Origin: Paramarasmius palmivorus
Lineage: Eukaryota > Basidiomycota > Agaricomycetes > Agaricales > Marasmiaceae
Length of the DNA stretch: 64,000 nucleotides
NCBI GenBank assembly: GCA_037176845.1
Contig: JAYKXP010000019.1
Span: 186,001 to 250,000 of the forward strand
Direction of reading: 5' to 3'
Part shown: positions 1 to 10,332 of the stretch, one piece after another
Position numbering within the stretch: position 1 is the first letter of the stretch
Layout: every line of letters begins with the position of its first letter
The notes under the pieces: generated by a model
Told to the model about the DNA's origin: nothing
What the model saw: the letters and a program-made list of their open reading frames with translations, nothing else
Databases searched by the model: none
Translations under genes and position numbers: made by a program

Positions 1-701
1 AGTCTCCAATAGCACATCAACTTGATGAAATTATTTCAGAGAAGAAAGTGCAAAATCTGAACAGTGAACAAACCTGCCATGAAAAAGAGGAGCACGCCAG
101 GGATATAAACCATCCTTCGTTTATGTTTCCACAACACGAATGCTCTCCAGAACACGATAGTATCGCCAACCAAAGCCTACAAAGTGTGATCACCGTCAGA
201 ATGTAACAAATGGTTTGAGCCTCACATTGACGAATACGGGAATTATGATCCAGGCCAGCTCTTCCAAGCGTGAATATTGATCAAAAAGGTGAGAGCTGTG
301 ACAATTTGAAATGACGAGTCCATTCAGAATCAATCGTGCAGCTGTTACTCCAACTACGAATGTTGACGAGATCGTTATCAGGAGGGTTGCCGTGAGAAGA
401 AAGACTCTTGCTCTCGGAATGGAAGTCGGGGAAGTAGTGTTATCTTCTGGACGCCTGTTATGATAGTTTATGAGACAAAAAGCACACTCTAACTGATCTG
501 ACTCACCACAAGATAGTTACACATATCCACTGAAGAATGAGCTGTGCACCTGAAAGGCTCGATGAACCTGATGAACAACTTGCTGCAAAGGTATTACAGA
601 CCATAGGGAATGGCGCTGACTACGAGAGCGGCGGTGTTATAGACGACGGCCTGTCCAAAGGATGGCAGAGCGTCACATAGACCTGTAAGCTCGGCTGGCA
701 T
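1..701 (-). CDS. Seven-helix membrane protein, MSAEP-type copy 1 (cut by window edge)
   Basis: This is the 5' part of a multi-exon membrane-protein gene running off the left edge. The first exon starts at 701 and encodes M-P-A-E-L-T-G-L-C-D-A-L-P-S-F-G, almost the same as the copies starting at 13187 and 17444. The next exons encode the conserved Q-L-I-L-Q-W-I-C helix, an exon with V-F-L-L-T-A-T-L-L, and the FWRAFVLWKH helix end near 120-160. The 3' part, including helices 5-7, is outside the window. Function is unknown; lineage-expanded seven-helix proteins of this kind are common in agaricomycetes. The visible exons are open, so I treat it as an intact copy. Confidence 0.7.
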
Positions 702-1230
702 GCTGGGATGTGAGAAAAGGGCGGATTCCAATATGCACTGAAGTTATGTGGCTTTCACCAAATTGGCATTAGCCTGATGAAGTGACGATCACGCACAGCA
801 TGGGTTTTCCTGATAGCCAAGCTTAGAACTGCTTAGAAGCCCTACACGAAGAAATGATAAGGGCTTCTGTATGGTGTCGCATGATGGATCAGCATGTCAG
901 CGATTGAACAATGCTGCTCAAAATCCCTTCCAGTAAACGAAATTGAGAGTTGCTAAATTGAAGAAGTAGGTCTAAAATGGACCTTGCGAGAATAGCTTGG
1001 CACCCGCTCCGCAAGTAACCATCATTGGAGCATCATCTTTGGCATTGGACTTGAAGCTTGATGAACAGCTCCATGTCATGATACGCAACTATGTCACTCA
1101 CCTTCATGCGTCTCGTCTTGTAATACATTTGATACCAATTTGCTATCGTGCATCACAAGGTCTTTGACATTACACTGGGAGAGCAGAACAGGATCCAAGG
1201 ATATGAGCTAGATATTCTGTGAAGCCTTTG
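702..1230. repeat. Upstream region shared with other membrane-protein copies
   Basis: No gene is seen here. The stretch is a diverged copy of the DNA upstream of the copy starting at 17444 (about 16,900-17,430, inverted relative to this one) and of 5,650-5,990 in direct orientation. Shared landmarks are the TAGCCTGATGA block, the GTTGCTAAATTG block and the AGCTCCATGTCATG block. It therefore belongs to the duplicated units rather than being unique intergenic DNA. Confidence 0.6.
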
Positions 1231-1627
1231 GTTTGAGGTTGGTGTGGCCCGTATCATCACTCAACAAAATATCGATAAGCATCTTCCCCCGGTCAACTAC
1301 GGAGAAATGAACATGTTGGGTACAGGTTTCTGAGTGTTCGTCTCCCTTGACACCCAATACATCCCTGGATCTCATCAGGGGGGCAACTGCAATTCGAGGA
1401 AAAGGCTCTTGAAAGCAACCAACGAACTACTAACCTTAAAACGAGCAAATGATGCAACACGAGAGGACGACGAGCTAACCGTATTGACGGCCGGACACTG
1501 CAAGAACAACAAATGAGAGGATGCAACGGAACTGGTGGGGAACACGCACCTCATCAACAACTCAAAACTTTGCCATTAGAAATCAAGAACTTCGACCAGA
1601 CCAGCGATAACGGCCATTAAGGATGCG

Positions 1628-1846
1628 GTGGAGATCACCGACGAGGATTCAACATTGCGAATCAACGCTGATGGACTAGCGAACCGCGACGAAGGTGGTG
1701 AGGATATACAAAATGAGGGATCATGCAAAGAAAACGGCGAGACAAGACCTACTAGAAGGACGGAGAACCATGATCAAACTGGACTAAAGTGCCGGCTGAT
1801 TGTGGAACGGACGATAGTGCCAGATCTACTGGTACCTGGTAGTTGA
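1628..1846 (+). CDS. Possible small conserved ORF, copy 1 (72 aa)
   Basis: A short open frame with no recognised function. Its interest is comparative: the duplicate at 6374-6574 keeps the same frame (core S-T-L-R-I-N-A-D-G-L-A-N-R-D-E-G), and the indels between the copies are multiples of three. No start context or introns support a complete gene, and the frame opposite is also fairly open, so this may only be slow decay of duplicated DNA. It lies in the 1.5 kb between the 5' end of one seven-helix gene and the 3' end of the next. Confidence 0.2.
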   Translation: MEITDEDSTLRINADGLANRDEGGEDIQNEGSCKENGETRPTRRTENHDQTGLKCRLIVERTIVPDLLVPGS

Positions 1847-2234
1847 AGTAGTCAGTCGGGCACAAAAGCAAAGATGAGAAGACGTACCCTAACTTGATTG
1901 AGAGCTTCCCGAGCCTGAACATGATGGTGGGAAGAAGAAAGAACGCGGCAAATTCGTTCGATACACCCGGGCGCTTACTGTACAACAATCAACCGCGACG
2001 GTCGCTCACAGCTTCGGGTATCAGTATATCAACCAGGAACATGCCACCATCAGCGAGTCATACTAATCGGAAATATCACGGTACCATATAGTATGTTTTT
2101 CGATCTCTAATACCGGTTTGGTGGTAATTCGTTGACTTTTCTTGAACTTGCAGGCAGGAATACTGTACATAAATAGTACTACTTACATGGCCTTATCCTC
2201 CGAGTCATATAGGTCGGAGGAAACTCTTCAAGCT

Positions 2235-3523
2235 TCAAGGGTGTGTTTGCAACATATTCCCTGCCGAATCCCAAGTTGACTTTCGAAGGAAAACTACGAC
2301 GATTAGAAGACTGGGATAGATGCTCTAGTGGCAGGTTAGTATTGATTTTGCTGACAGTAATGATATCTACACTCACCACTATGCCCATCCCGAGGGATGT
2401 TAGAATATAATTTACCAGCCCCCACGTCAGGTTTGCTTGATTCCCTAGGGAAAGCGATACACAAACCATGGACCCACTAAACAGCTACTCCATATTTGAT
2501 GCTGAGCCTCGGTCTTCTACGGAGTGTTCAATTAAAGAAGACGTACAAGTATGATTGTGTAGGCAATACCACTCTCCAGAACAAATATGAGAACCTTTTC
2601 ATGCCGAGCGTATTGGCTCCCATTTTCCAGATAATCACGTACGGCTTTCCGATGTAACCTAGATTAAGGTAGGTTGTTTCAGTGATGATTCCAGTCCCAG
2701 ATACATTTGGAACTTTCCAGGTGTAATATCCGATTGAAAAGTTTGTAGCGAGATTCGTCGCCGTTGAGAGACCGAGTGCCAGCGCGAGAAGGATCAAAGT
2801 TGGTCCAACAAATTCCTGCCCGATGCTCGTACCCACAAGTCTGAAGATCGAAAGACCCAGCGCTGCCACTAGAAAATTCTCCAGGTTAGAACGTACGAAT
2901 ACAAGTTGAATGTGAGTGCAAGTTCGAACCAGCCGAGCAGATGAGTAGAACTCCGGGAATGTAAACCACTTTGCATTTGTGCTTCCACAATGCACAAGCT
3001 CTCCAAAACACGACGGCATCGCCAATCCAGGCCTATGGTGTTAAGAGGTTAGGCACAGCTATCGAAACGATGCTTATTGATGGCATACATTCAAGAATAT
3101 TGTAGCGTTCATCCCTACGGCAGGCCACTCGCGACTAGGATCCTGCCAAGGGCTATCCAGGAATGCTAAAGTGGGTGCAGCGGCGGCAGAGCAGGCCACA
3201 TAGACTGTTGATGAAGCCATCATCAACAGAGTTGCTCCCAGAAGTAAGTTTCTTGCCCTCCGTGAACTAGAAGCGGGGCGCCTGTAGTGACAAGCAACAT
3301 AAAAGTAAAAAGCATGTACACGAATTCGATCACTCACCGTAGAATAATGATACATATCCACTGAAGAACAAGTTGTGCACCTACAGCCACATGAATGTTC
3401 GAGAGAAGCTCGCGCTAGTAAGGAGCACGAACCATATGGAATGGCTGATGCCAGAGTACCCACGACGCCGAGGATAACAGTGTATCTAGTATTTGGAGTG
3501 CATAGAGCGTCGCAGGTATCCAT
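2235..3523 (-). CDS. Seven-helix membrane protein, MDTCDAL-type copy 2
   Basis: An eight-exon gene, start at 3523, stop TGA at 2235-2237. Exon 1 encodes M-D-T-C-D-A-L and the first helix; exon 2 the V-L-Q-W-I-C-I-I-I-L helix; exon 3 the L-L-L-G-A-T-L-L-M helix; exon 4 the VVFWRACALWKHKCK motif; exon 5 the A-T-N-L-A-T-N helix; exon 6 begins L-H-R-K-A-V-R; exon 7 carries helix 7; exon 8 ends S-I-Y-P-S-L-L-I-V-V-V-F-L-R-K-S-T-W-D. Every exon is open and the phases agree with copy 6, giving about 290 residues. The intron after the Y-Y-T-W codon starts with GA (2717-2716) instead of GT. Function is unknown; an integral membrane protein is the safe call. Confidence 0.75.
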
Positions 3524-3914
3524 GCTTGATGACCCAAGCCGACAACAGAGTGCCCCAGTATAAGAGCGAAAGAAACCCGATGGCAGTAGCCGCAAGCTGG
3601 ATACTACCGGATCAACACTGCGGAAACTGTCATAACACAGCACTGACCATTGAAAAACTGATGGTAGAGGATATAACTGATCGGATTGAAACACGAGCGC
3701 CGTTGAATATAATCAATCAATAGAACGATAATCACCAGCCTGGGTTGAATCATAACTCGTACCTTTAGTGTATCTTTATTCGCACTGGCACGGGAGTTCC
3801 CAACAGCACCTACGGTAATTGCAAACCTGCGGCCCAGGTCATAGGTAGTTTGGGTAAGGGACGACAACCATCCCCGTCCGTATATAGAAGTAATACTCCC
3901 TCGAGAGATGATCA

Positions 3915-4235
3915 ATGGTGATATTGTCGGACGGCGACTCTACAAAGGCAAAGAACCATGATCGCGAGAAGGTTGGATCATGTATAATCGCTGCAGGCTA
4001 TAGGCGACAGACCTATCATCATAATCGAAACTACCTGGCAAGCATCCGGTGTTGGCGAGAAAACTTGGTCCGAGGCTCACAATATCGGTCACGAATACAT
4101 TTTGTGGTATCTCCCAGTCTTGAGTAGCACGGATAGTTTGAAGACGAGTTGAACACATGGACGAAAAATGCAAGCTTAAGTACGCACCCAGTGCCCCTAG
4201 TAACCTCTCCTTCACATCGAAAGTCAACTTTCAAT
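3915..4235 (-). promoter_or_regulatory. Conserved upstream module of copy 2
   Basis: This is a ~240-base block plus a ~60-base block (around GGACGGCGACTC at 3,930) repeated upstream of several seven-helix genes, always pointing the same way relative to the gene. Here it lies about 400-700 bases upstream of the start at 3523. It includes CTTCAAACTATCCGTGCTAC and GGTCTGTCGCCTATAG (read on the minus strand). Whether it is a promoter, an untranslated exon or a mobile insertion is not known. Confidence 0.45.
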
Positions 4236-4239
4236 CTAT

Positions 4240-5640
4240 TCGAGTTTCAAGAGTTTGAGGCGACGATGATATATGCGTAATGAGTTCGACATTGATCGTG
4301 GTGGTTGACGAAAAAAGATTCTTGAAGCTTCAGGCTTGCATGTATCCTCCCGGTCTTGAGTACAGTAGTACGAATAACTTGGAGACGAGCACCAAAGGTC
4401 CAAAACCGCAAGCCCGACAAATAACCTCTCCTTCACGCCGAAAAGTGAACGTTCAATCCAACTGTGCCCCAATTTCCACCGCCAGACGTGCCTCGTCTGC
4501 TTAGGATGCTTGCTTGAATGAGAGCTGTTTGAGAGGGAGATGGTGGGAAGTTTAAGAAGAAAGACAGCGACCTCGGCAATTTTGTCATCGTCCGACCACT
4601 TGCGAACACACCCGAGCAAGGTGAGAAGAGAAGCGCCGACGGTGAAACGCTTAAACCTTGACCACCACATCCTCTTTCCTCAGCCATCCTCCTCCAAGGA
4701 TTCTAATCAAACATGCTTTCCCAGAGCGAGAGCAGGTATGTGTTCCTCAGATTGAGACTAGATCCCTGGCTATACGCTCAACCCATCTCTCAAGGTAACA
4801 CCACACGTGCCTTTGACCTCAACACACCGGTTTCTTTCGGGGATTTCCCAGGCTGAGTAACAAAGGAAAAGGTGTGTTATCAGCCCTTTGGTTCGTTTCT
4901 TGCTCTCACAGCGTCGACACCGCCTCAGCTAGGACTCAGCCTCGGTTTGGCCTTGGTCACCCCACGAAATCAAGATCCTCGATCTTCGACATATACATCG
5001 CTTACACGCACTAGAACAGAACGCGAGATTTCAGCCTTACTGTCAGAACCCACACCAGCTCTCCGTTCTCACTGTTCCAACACTACCGAGTCGTTCCATC
5101 CGTGTCACTGTATCCTAGCCAAACTCGACATCTTGCACCCATACTTACGCACCAGATATGAACACGACCCCTCTGGAGCCTGTTGGCGACGATTTCGCAC
5201 CTATCCTGCCATTGGCATGACTTTGCACGCACTGGCACACCTACTACCAAATGCTACATGTGCACAGGGACTTGGAGTTCTCGGAGTCCGATGCTATTAA
5301 TTGTTTTAGGTTACTGGTTACACTAACACGACCTTTACCTGGTGTAAATACAACAAGGAAAAGAAATTGAAATACGAAAGGAACTCTACTTTCAACGTCC
5401 ATGTGGTCACGCCGATAGAAGAAAGGTGTTGATCTTTGGGATGTACACCCGTTCTTGAAAGCTTGACGGATAACGGGTGCCGTCAAACGCTAGCCGTGAC
5501 CGTCCCGAGGGTACCGTTGACGGCACGGCCGTGTAGTCGACAGACCAGCAAAACCGGTAGTTTGACGGATAACCAACGGATAAAGGTTTTGTGGGCACGC
5601 AGCGAGCGCTGCTCGTGGCTTCTAGAGTCAATGATGCTTG
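4240..5640. other. Gene-poor stretch with duplicated fragments
   Basis: No convincing gene is present. At 4,510-4,625 there is a copy of the ERG8-promoter-type segment (GGCAATTTTGTCATCGTCC plus the ATGGTGGGAAG block), also found at 9,060-9,190, 12,270-12,370, 16,770-16,860, 19,480-19,540 and 59,870-59,940. The 142-codon frame at 4872-5300 begins at GTG and shows no family signature. At 5,460-5,590 TTGACGGATAAC occurs twice. Confidence 0.45.
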
Positions 5641-6373
5641 AAGCAACTTAAGGGTAGCTCACATATCCACTGAAGAATGAGTTGTGCACCTGAAAGTGGC
5701 TTCATCAAACTGGGGTTAGCCTGATGACGAAGCCCTCCACAAAGAGATATTATGGGTTTCCATGTGATGACTTGGACAATGTTGCTCAAACTCCGTTTAA
5801 GTGAATGAAACCGAGGTTCTTCGAGTTGCTAAATTGGAGAAGTAGGTCAGATGGATGTCGTATCAGATACTGGTTACCTTGTGATAATAGCTTCGCACCC
5901 GCACATCTGATTCTCCGCAATGTACTTGGTTATCTCGATCTATCATCACACTGCGCCAGTGGTCCTTTTTTTTTTTTGGTAGCATCCATCCCATCACTCA
6001 ACAGAATATCAGTGAGCATCTTCTCCCGTTCAACTGCGGAGAAACATACATGGGCTTGGATACAGGGTTCTGAGTGTCCATCTCAATTGACACCCAATAC
6101 ATCCCCGGATCTCATCAAGGGGCAACTGCAATCTGAGGAAAGATGGAGTTCCGGCTCTTGAAAGCAACCAACGAGCTACTAACCTTAGAACAAGCAAATA
6201 ATGCAACACGAGAGGACGACGAACCAACCGTAGTATCGACGGCCGGACACTGCAAGAATAATAAATGTGAGAATGCAATGCATCTGACGGGGAACACGTA
6301 CTTATTTAATGAATCAATAACCTAAAATGCCACCGGAAATTAAAAAAATTCCGACTCGACCAGATCAGCGAGA

Positions 6374-6574
6374 TTGGTCGTTAAGAACGCGGTGGAGATC
6401 GCCGACGAGGAATCAACATTGCGAATCAACGCTGATGGACTAGCGAACCGCGACGAAGGTAATGAGCACATACAAACTGAGGGATCACGCAAAGAAAACG
6501 ACGAGACAAGACCTAAGATCAAGCGCCGACTGATCGTGAGACGGACGATAGTCCTACTAGTACCCGGTGGTTGA
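6374..6574 (+). CDS. Possible small conserved ORF, copy 2 (66 aa)
   Basis: The duplicate of 1628-1846. The two frames share E-S-T-L-R-I-N-A-D-G-L-A-N-R-D-E-G and end in L-L-V-P-G-(S/G). A missing stretch of about eight residues relative to copy 1 is in frame. No known domain. See copy 1 for the doubts. Confidence 0.2.
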   Translation: MVVKNAVEIADEESTLRINADGLANRDEGNEHIQTEGSRKENDETRPKIKRRLIVRRTIVLLVPGG

Positions 6575-6796
6575 AGTAGTCAGTCTAGCACAAAAAGCAA
6601 AGATGAAAAGGAGAGTTTCCCGAACTTTTGAACATGATGGTGGGAAGAAAGAACTATAAACGTCGCAAGGCGGCAATCCGTTCCTTCCTCGGTTCCGGGC
6701 GCTTACTGCACAGCGTCCTTTGCTGCTCATAGGCATAAATAGTACTACATGGCCTTATCCTCCGAGTTAAATAGATCAGAGGAAGCTCTCCGATCT

Positions 6797-8077
6797 TCAA
6801 TTTTGTGTGTGCAACATATTCCCATCTGAATCCCAAGTTGATTTTCGAAGGAAAACGACAACGATTAGAAGGCTGGGATACATGCTCTAGCGGCGAGTCA
6901 AAGACTGATTTCCTGGCGGTGAAGATATATGGACTCACTATCATGCCCATCCCCAGGCCTAATGAAACGTCGTGTAACCACCTCAGGCTCGTTTGGCTCC
7001 TGAGAGAAAATGATATACAACTTATGATTCCACCGAGCAGCTGACCCATACTGCATCAGCCTCGGCCTTTCACGGAATGTTCAGTAAGACGTACAAGCAT
7101 TATTGTGTAGGCAATACCACTCTCCAGAACGAACACGAGAACCTTTTCATGCCGAGCGTGTTGGTTTCCATTCTCGAGGAATCCACGTACGGCTATCCGA
7201 TGTAACCTAGATCAAGGATAATTTGTTTTAGTATTTCTTCTAGTCCCAGATAAGCTTTGAGACTTTCCAAGTATAGTATCCGATTGAAAGGTTCGTGGCA
7301 AGATTGGACACGACCGAGAGACCGAATGCCAGGTCGGAAAAGATAGAGTACGCTTTAGACTGTCGTCCAATGTTCGCAGTCATGATCAAATGTGATACAA
7401 ACGCCAGCGCACCAGCTAGCAAATACTCCAGGTTAGAACGTACAAATTTGAAGTTGAGCATGGTGAGCGAACCAGCCAAGCAGATGAGTAGTATACCAGG
7501 AATATAAACTGCTTTGCATTTGCGTTTCCACAATACCCAAGCTCTCCAGAATACAACAGCGTCGCTGAGCAAGATCTATGGTTTTAAGACGTTAGGCACA
7601 GCTAAGAGAACAACGTAGATGACATACATTCAGGAATAAGGTAACATCTTGCCCCGCGTCAATCCACAGATGACCAAGTTCAGGTGCCTGCCTACAAGTA
7701 GGGGCGCCCGGAAGGTCTAGGATAGGTCGAGCAGCAGAGAAAGCCACATTGATGGTTGATGACACTGTCATCAAGAGAGTTGCTCCGAGAAGTAAGTTTC
7801 TTGCCCAAGGTGAAATAGAAGCGGATCGCCTGCAGTCATAACCGACGTAAACATTATCAATACACGTATATGTTCAATCACACACCTTAGAATAATAATG
7901 CATATCCACTGAAAAACAAGTTGCGCACCTAATATTAGTGTGAAATTTTGAAGGGTTCGCGTTGACTCGGAGAAAAGAGCACACACCATATGGAATGGCT
8001 AATGCCACAATATGCACAATGCCCAAGATGACGGTGTATCTTGTATCCCGAGTCCATAGAGAGTCACAGGAGTTCAT
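6797..8077 (-). CDS. Seven-helix membrane protein, MDTCDAL-type copy 3
   Basis: Same eight-exon plan as copy 2, start at 8077 (M-N-S-C-D-S-L-W-T-R-D-T-R-Y), stop at 6797-6799. Exon 4 encodes AVVFWRAWVLWKRKCKAVY, exon 5 the G-L-S-V-V-S-N-L-A-T-N-L helix, exon 6 L-H-R-I-A-V-R-G-F-L-E, and the last exon T-W-D-S-D-G-N-M-L-H-T-Q-N before the stop. I found no frame break. The intron-5 donor is GA (7267-7266). It lies in block A2 and is the segmental duplicate of copy 2, though many residues differ, so the two have diverged under at least some constraint. Role unknown. Confidence 0.75.
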
Positions 8078-8389
8078 GGTTGACGTTGATGACGAAAGCC
8101 GACAACAGGCTGCTCCAGTATAAGAGCGAAAGAGACCATACTGTTATAGTGATGGCAGTGGCCTGAGAGATACCACCGGATCAGCTTAGAAACCCACTCA
8201 GCGAGACACAATCACAGAACGACACTCACCAGCCAGCATCATAAGGAGGAGCAAATGTGTCCAATCGAGTCGGAACACCGTACCTAGTTGACCGCCATGA
8301 CTCGTAAGTCGTGATAATATAGTGCATCTTGATTTGCACTGGCGCAGACTCCACAGGGGTTCCCAACAGTACCTATATCGCTTCCTCGG

Positions 8390-8745
8390 CAGATAATCAA
8401 TTGTGCTGTTGTCCGGTGGCGGCTCTACGAAGGGAAAAGAACCATGATCATCTGTTACAGGACGTAGCAGCCAGGCACATTTGGAAGTGGCAGTCTCATT
8501 GAATAAGCCTCATGAAGATTATGATAGCTTTAGGCTATACTTAGGCGACAGACCCATCAACATAGTTGAAACTATCAAGCGCCCAGTGTTGGCGAGCAAA
8601 CTCGGTCGAGGGCTCACAGTATCGGACACGGACACATTTTGCGCATGCGGTATCTTTCCAGTCTTGAGTAGCACGGATAGCTTGAAGACGAGTTGAATGT
8701 ATGGACGCGAAACGCAAACTCGAGTATGCACCTAGTGCCTAATAA
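8390..8745 (-). promoter_or_regulatory. Conserved upstream module of copy 3
   Basis: A well-preserved module copy, about 310-670 bases upstream of the start at 8077. Read on the minus strand it contains CCGCATGCGCAAAATG near its middle, a GCATGC palindrome found again in the modules at 12,595, 34,180 and 40,915. Distance and orientation match the modules of copies 4 and 6. Confidence 0.5.
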
Positions 8746-8759
8746 CAATACCATTCAAA

Positions 8760-9115
8760 AACAGGATAGTGCACGAGAAAGAGAGCTTGCGTACCTGTTG
8801 TAACCAGGCGCAATGACCTTGAACACCTCATCCACCTTTGCCTGCGCCTCAAGCGGGAACGGCGTATGCACAGACACGATTTCATCAACAACGGCGCCTT
8901 TGACTCCTCCACATGCTCTTCCAAACCTGAAGCTTGAAGAGGTAAAGGATAGGACGCTGCTCCGACTTTGAGTACAATCTCAAATTCGAGGTCAAAGATG
9001 TATGGATCGCTGAAGTAGTACCCTGTTCAATGTTGCACCGAGTTCTTTGATACCCTGTTCTTTGAGCGCATTGATAACTTTTTTCGAGGGTAGGATACTT
9101 GATTGAGAACTGTTC
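8760..9115 (-). pseudogene. Fragment of an unidentified gene
   Basis: On the minus strand two protein-like pieces can be read: one ending ...D-E-V-F-K-V-I-A-P-G-Y-N (8,800-8,910) and one reading V-I-N-A-L-K-E-Q-G-I-K-E-L-G-A-T (9,030-9,110). The second has a relative at 22,590-22,690 on the plus strand (I-I-A-A-L-K-E-Q-G-I-R-E-F-G-A-T). The two pieces are in different frames. I do not recognise the parent gene; it was probably copied along with the other duplicated segments. Confidence 0.35.
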
Positions 9116-9249
9116 GAGGGGAACATGGTGGGAAGAAGAAGAAAGACAGCGACATCGGCAATTTTGTCATCGTTCCTCGCCTTGCACAACCACCGCCGAC
9201 CGTATGTAAAAAGATGTAAAAGCGATACTTCCTCGGAAGGTGATCGATG

Positions 9250-9460
9250 AAGATATTGACGGCGGCTTTACGAAGGCAAAAGAGCCATGATCAACAAGGT
9301 CGCACAAAGTTTCAACCGGCAGGTACTGAATGTGGGGGAAAAGGTCGCTTGAAGCTTCAGGCCTACGTGTATCTTCCCGGTCTTGAGTAGCACGGATAGA
9401 TTGAAGACGAGTTGAATAAGTACATAAACGAAAAGCTCAAGCTCAAGCACGCACCCATCT
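9250..9460 (-). repeat. Upstream module without an adjacent membrane-protein gene
   Basis: A partial copy of the upstream module: the GACGGCGGCTTTACGAAGGC block followed by the CTTGAGTAGCACGGATAG block. No seven-helix gene follows it; ERG8 comes next. This is an orphan copy left by duplication or transposition. Confidence 0.4.
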
Positions 9461-9469
9461 TTGAGTTAT

Positions 9470-9960
9470 GCCAGAGGTTGGTAGGAGGGATACAATGAGC
9501 AGGTAAGGCTCGGAAGACCTCGATTGGTATCGGGTTTGCACACTGGGTTTCATTGAAAGTTATCAGACTGGCTGCAGGAGAGTGAGCCAATGCCATCTCC
9601 AAAGAAAAGCAATAGGGAAGATCACACCTAAGCCTATTCCTATCCCGAATCCGTCGTCCTGTCAAACATCTCATCTCGAAGACACTCTTCGTGGAACCGC
9701 ACGCGGTATAGCTTGGGACAGCGGTGCATACCGCAAACGATTTCAGTGTTGCCATCAGTCCCAGTGACGAGACGTCCGAACCGGCCCGTCGGGAGTTACC
9801 GAACAGCTGTACAGTTTTAGGCCGATTATACCGGCACTTTTCGGAAAGATTATTTTTGGGCGCTAACGGGCGCTCTTGCCACGCTTGGAGTGTCCTCAGT
9901 CTGTTTTCGTTTGTCCGCCAAAGCCAGATATACAAGTAATATTTTAATGGCGTATCTCTG
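9470..9960. repeat. Dispersed repeat X, copy 1
   Basis: This segment recurs, rearranged, at about 36,230-37,090 and 45,180-45,560. Shared marks are a piece reading F-E-M-R-C-L-T-G-R (minus strand here, plus strand in the others), a TGGCATTGGCT-type block, and a block around the GTTAGCGCCCG 10-mer with nearby GAACGGCC and CCGAACAGCTGT-type segments. No intact coding sequence is seen. It looks like a decayed mobile or duplicated unit of unknown class. Confidence 0.4.
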
Positions 9961-10332
9961 ACTAGCTGGGGTGTAGAAGGAAACGAAATGTACAGTTGAG
10001 GAGTAGGATGTAACAGAAGAGAAGAGGATTGGGTGTCATCGATCATCTCCCGAAAGAGGTATCACTTCTAGGTACGAACAACGACGACTGGCTAAGGGCT
10101 TTTACCCAGCCTGCCACCTCCGCAGCCATCCGAAGAATCTAGATTTAAAAACGCGTAGAGCAGTTGTATCCGCGTTGCAGTTTATTTCCCCTGATGTGCG
10201 CGCTGACCGCCACCACCGTGCTAACACTCGAAAAATCAAAAAGCCCTTGAGAACCCATATCCGTCTACAACCAAAACGTCTAGATAAAATACATACATAC
10301 ATACATGCATTAACTTCCCAGTCTACTTATCT

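Larger units (their letters stand above)
780..4240. repeat. Segmental duplication block A1
   Basis: This block is repeated in direct orientation at about 5,650-8,745 (A2). The order is the same in both: an ex-upstream region, a ~900-base segment with matching small frames, a minus-strand seven-helix gene, and its upstream module. Divergence is visible by eye (many substitutions and short indels), so the duplication is not recent. The intervening 4,240-5,650 has no counterpart between the blocks. Confidence 0.7.
5650..8745. repeat. Segmental duplication block A2
   Basis: The direct-orientation partner of 780-4240. The left part, 5,650-6,790, has no clear gene. It contains a T-run at about 5,967-5,980 and the counterparts of the small frames in A1. 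The right part holds membrane-protein copy 3 and its upstream module. Confidence 0.7.

Noticed and set aside
2528..3025. 165-codon frame as an independent gene
   Set aside because: It is exon 5-6 of membrane-protein copy 2 read through introns; the same read-through frames appear in copies 6 and 8.
4872..5300. 142-codon frame as a gene
   Set aside because: It begins at GTG, has no ATG in good context, no family signature and no homologous frame in the other duplicated blocks.
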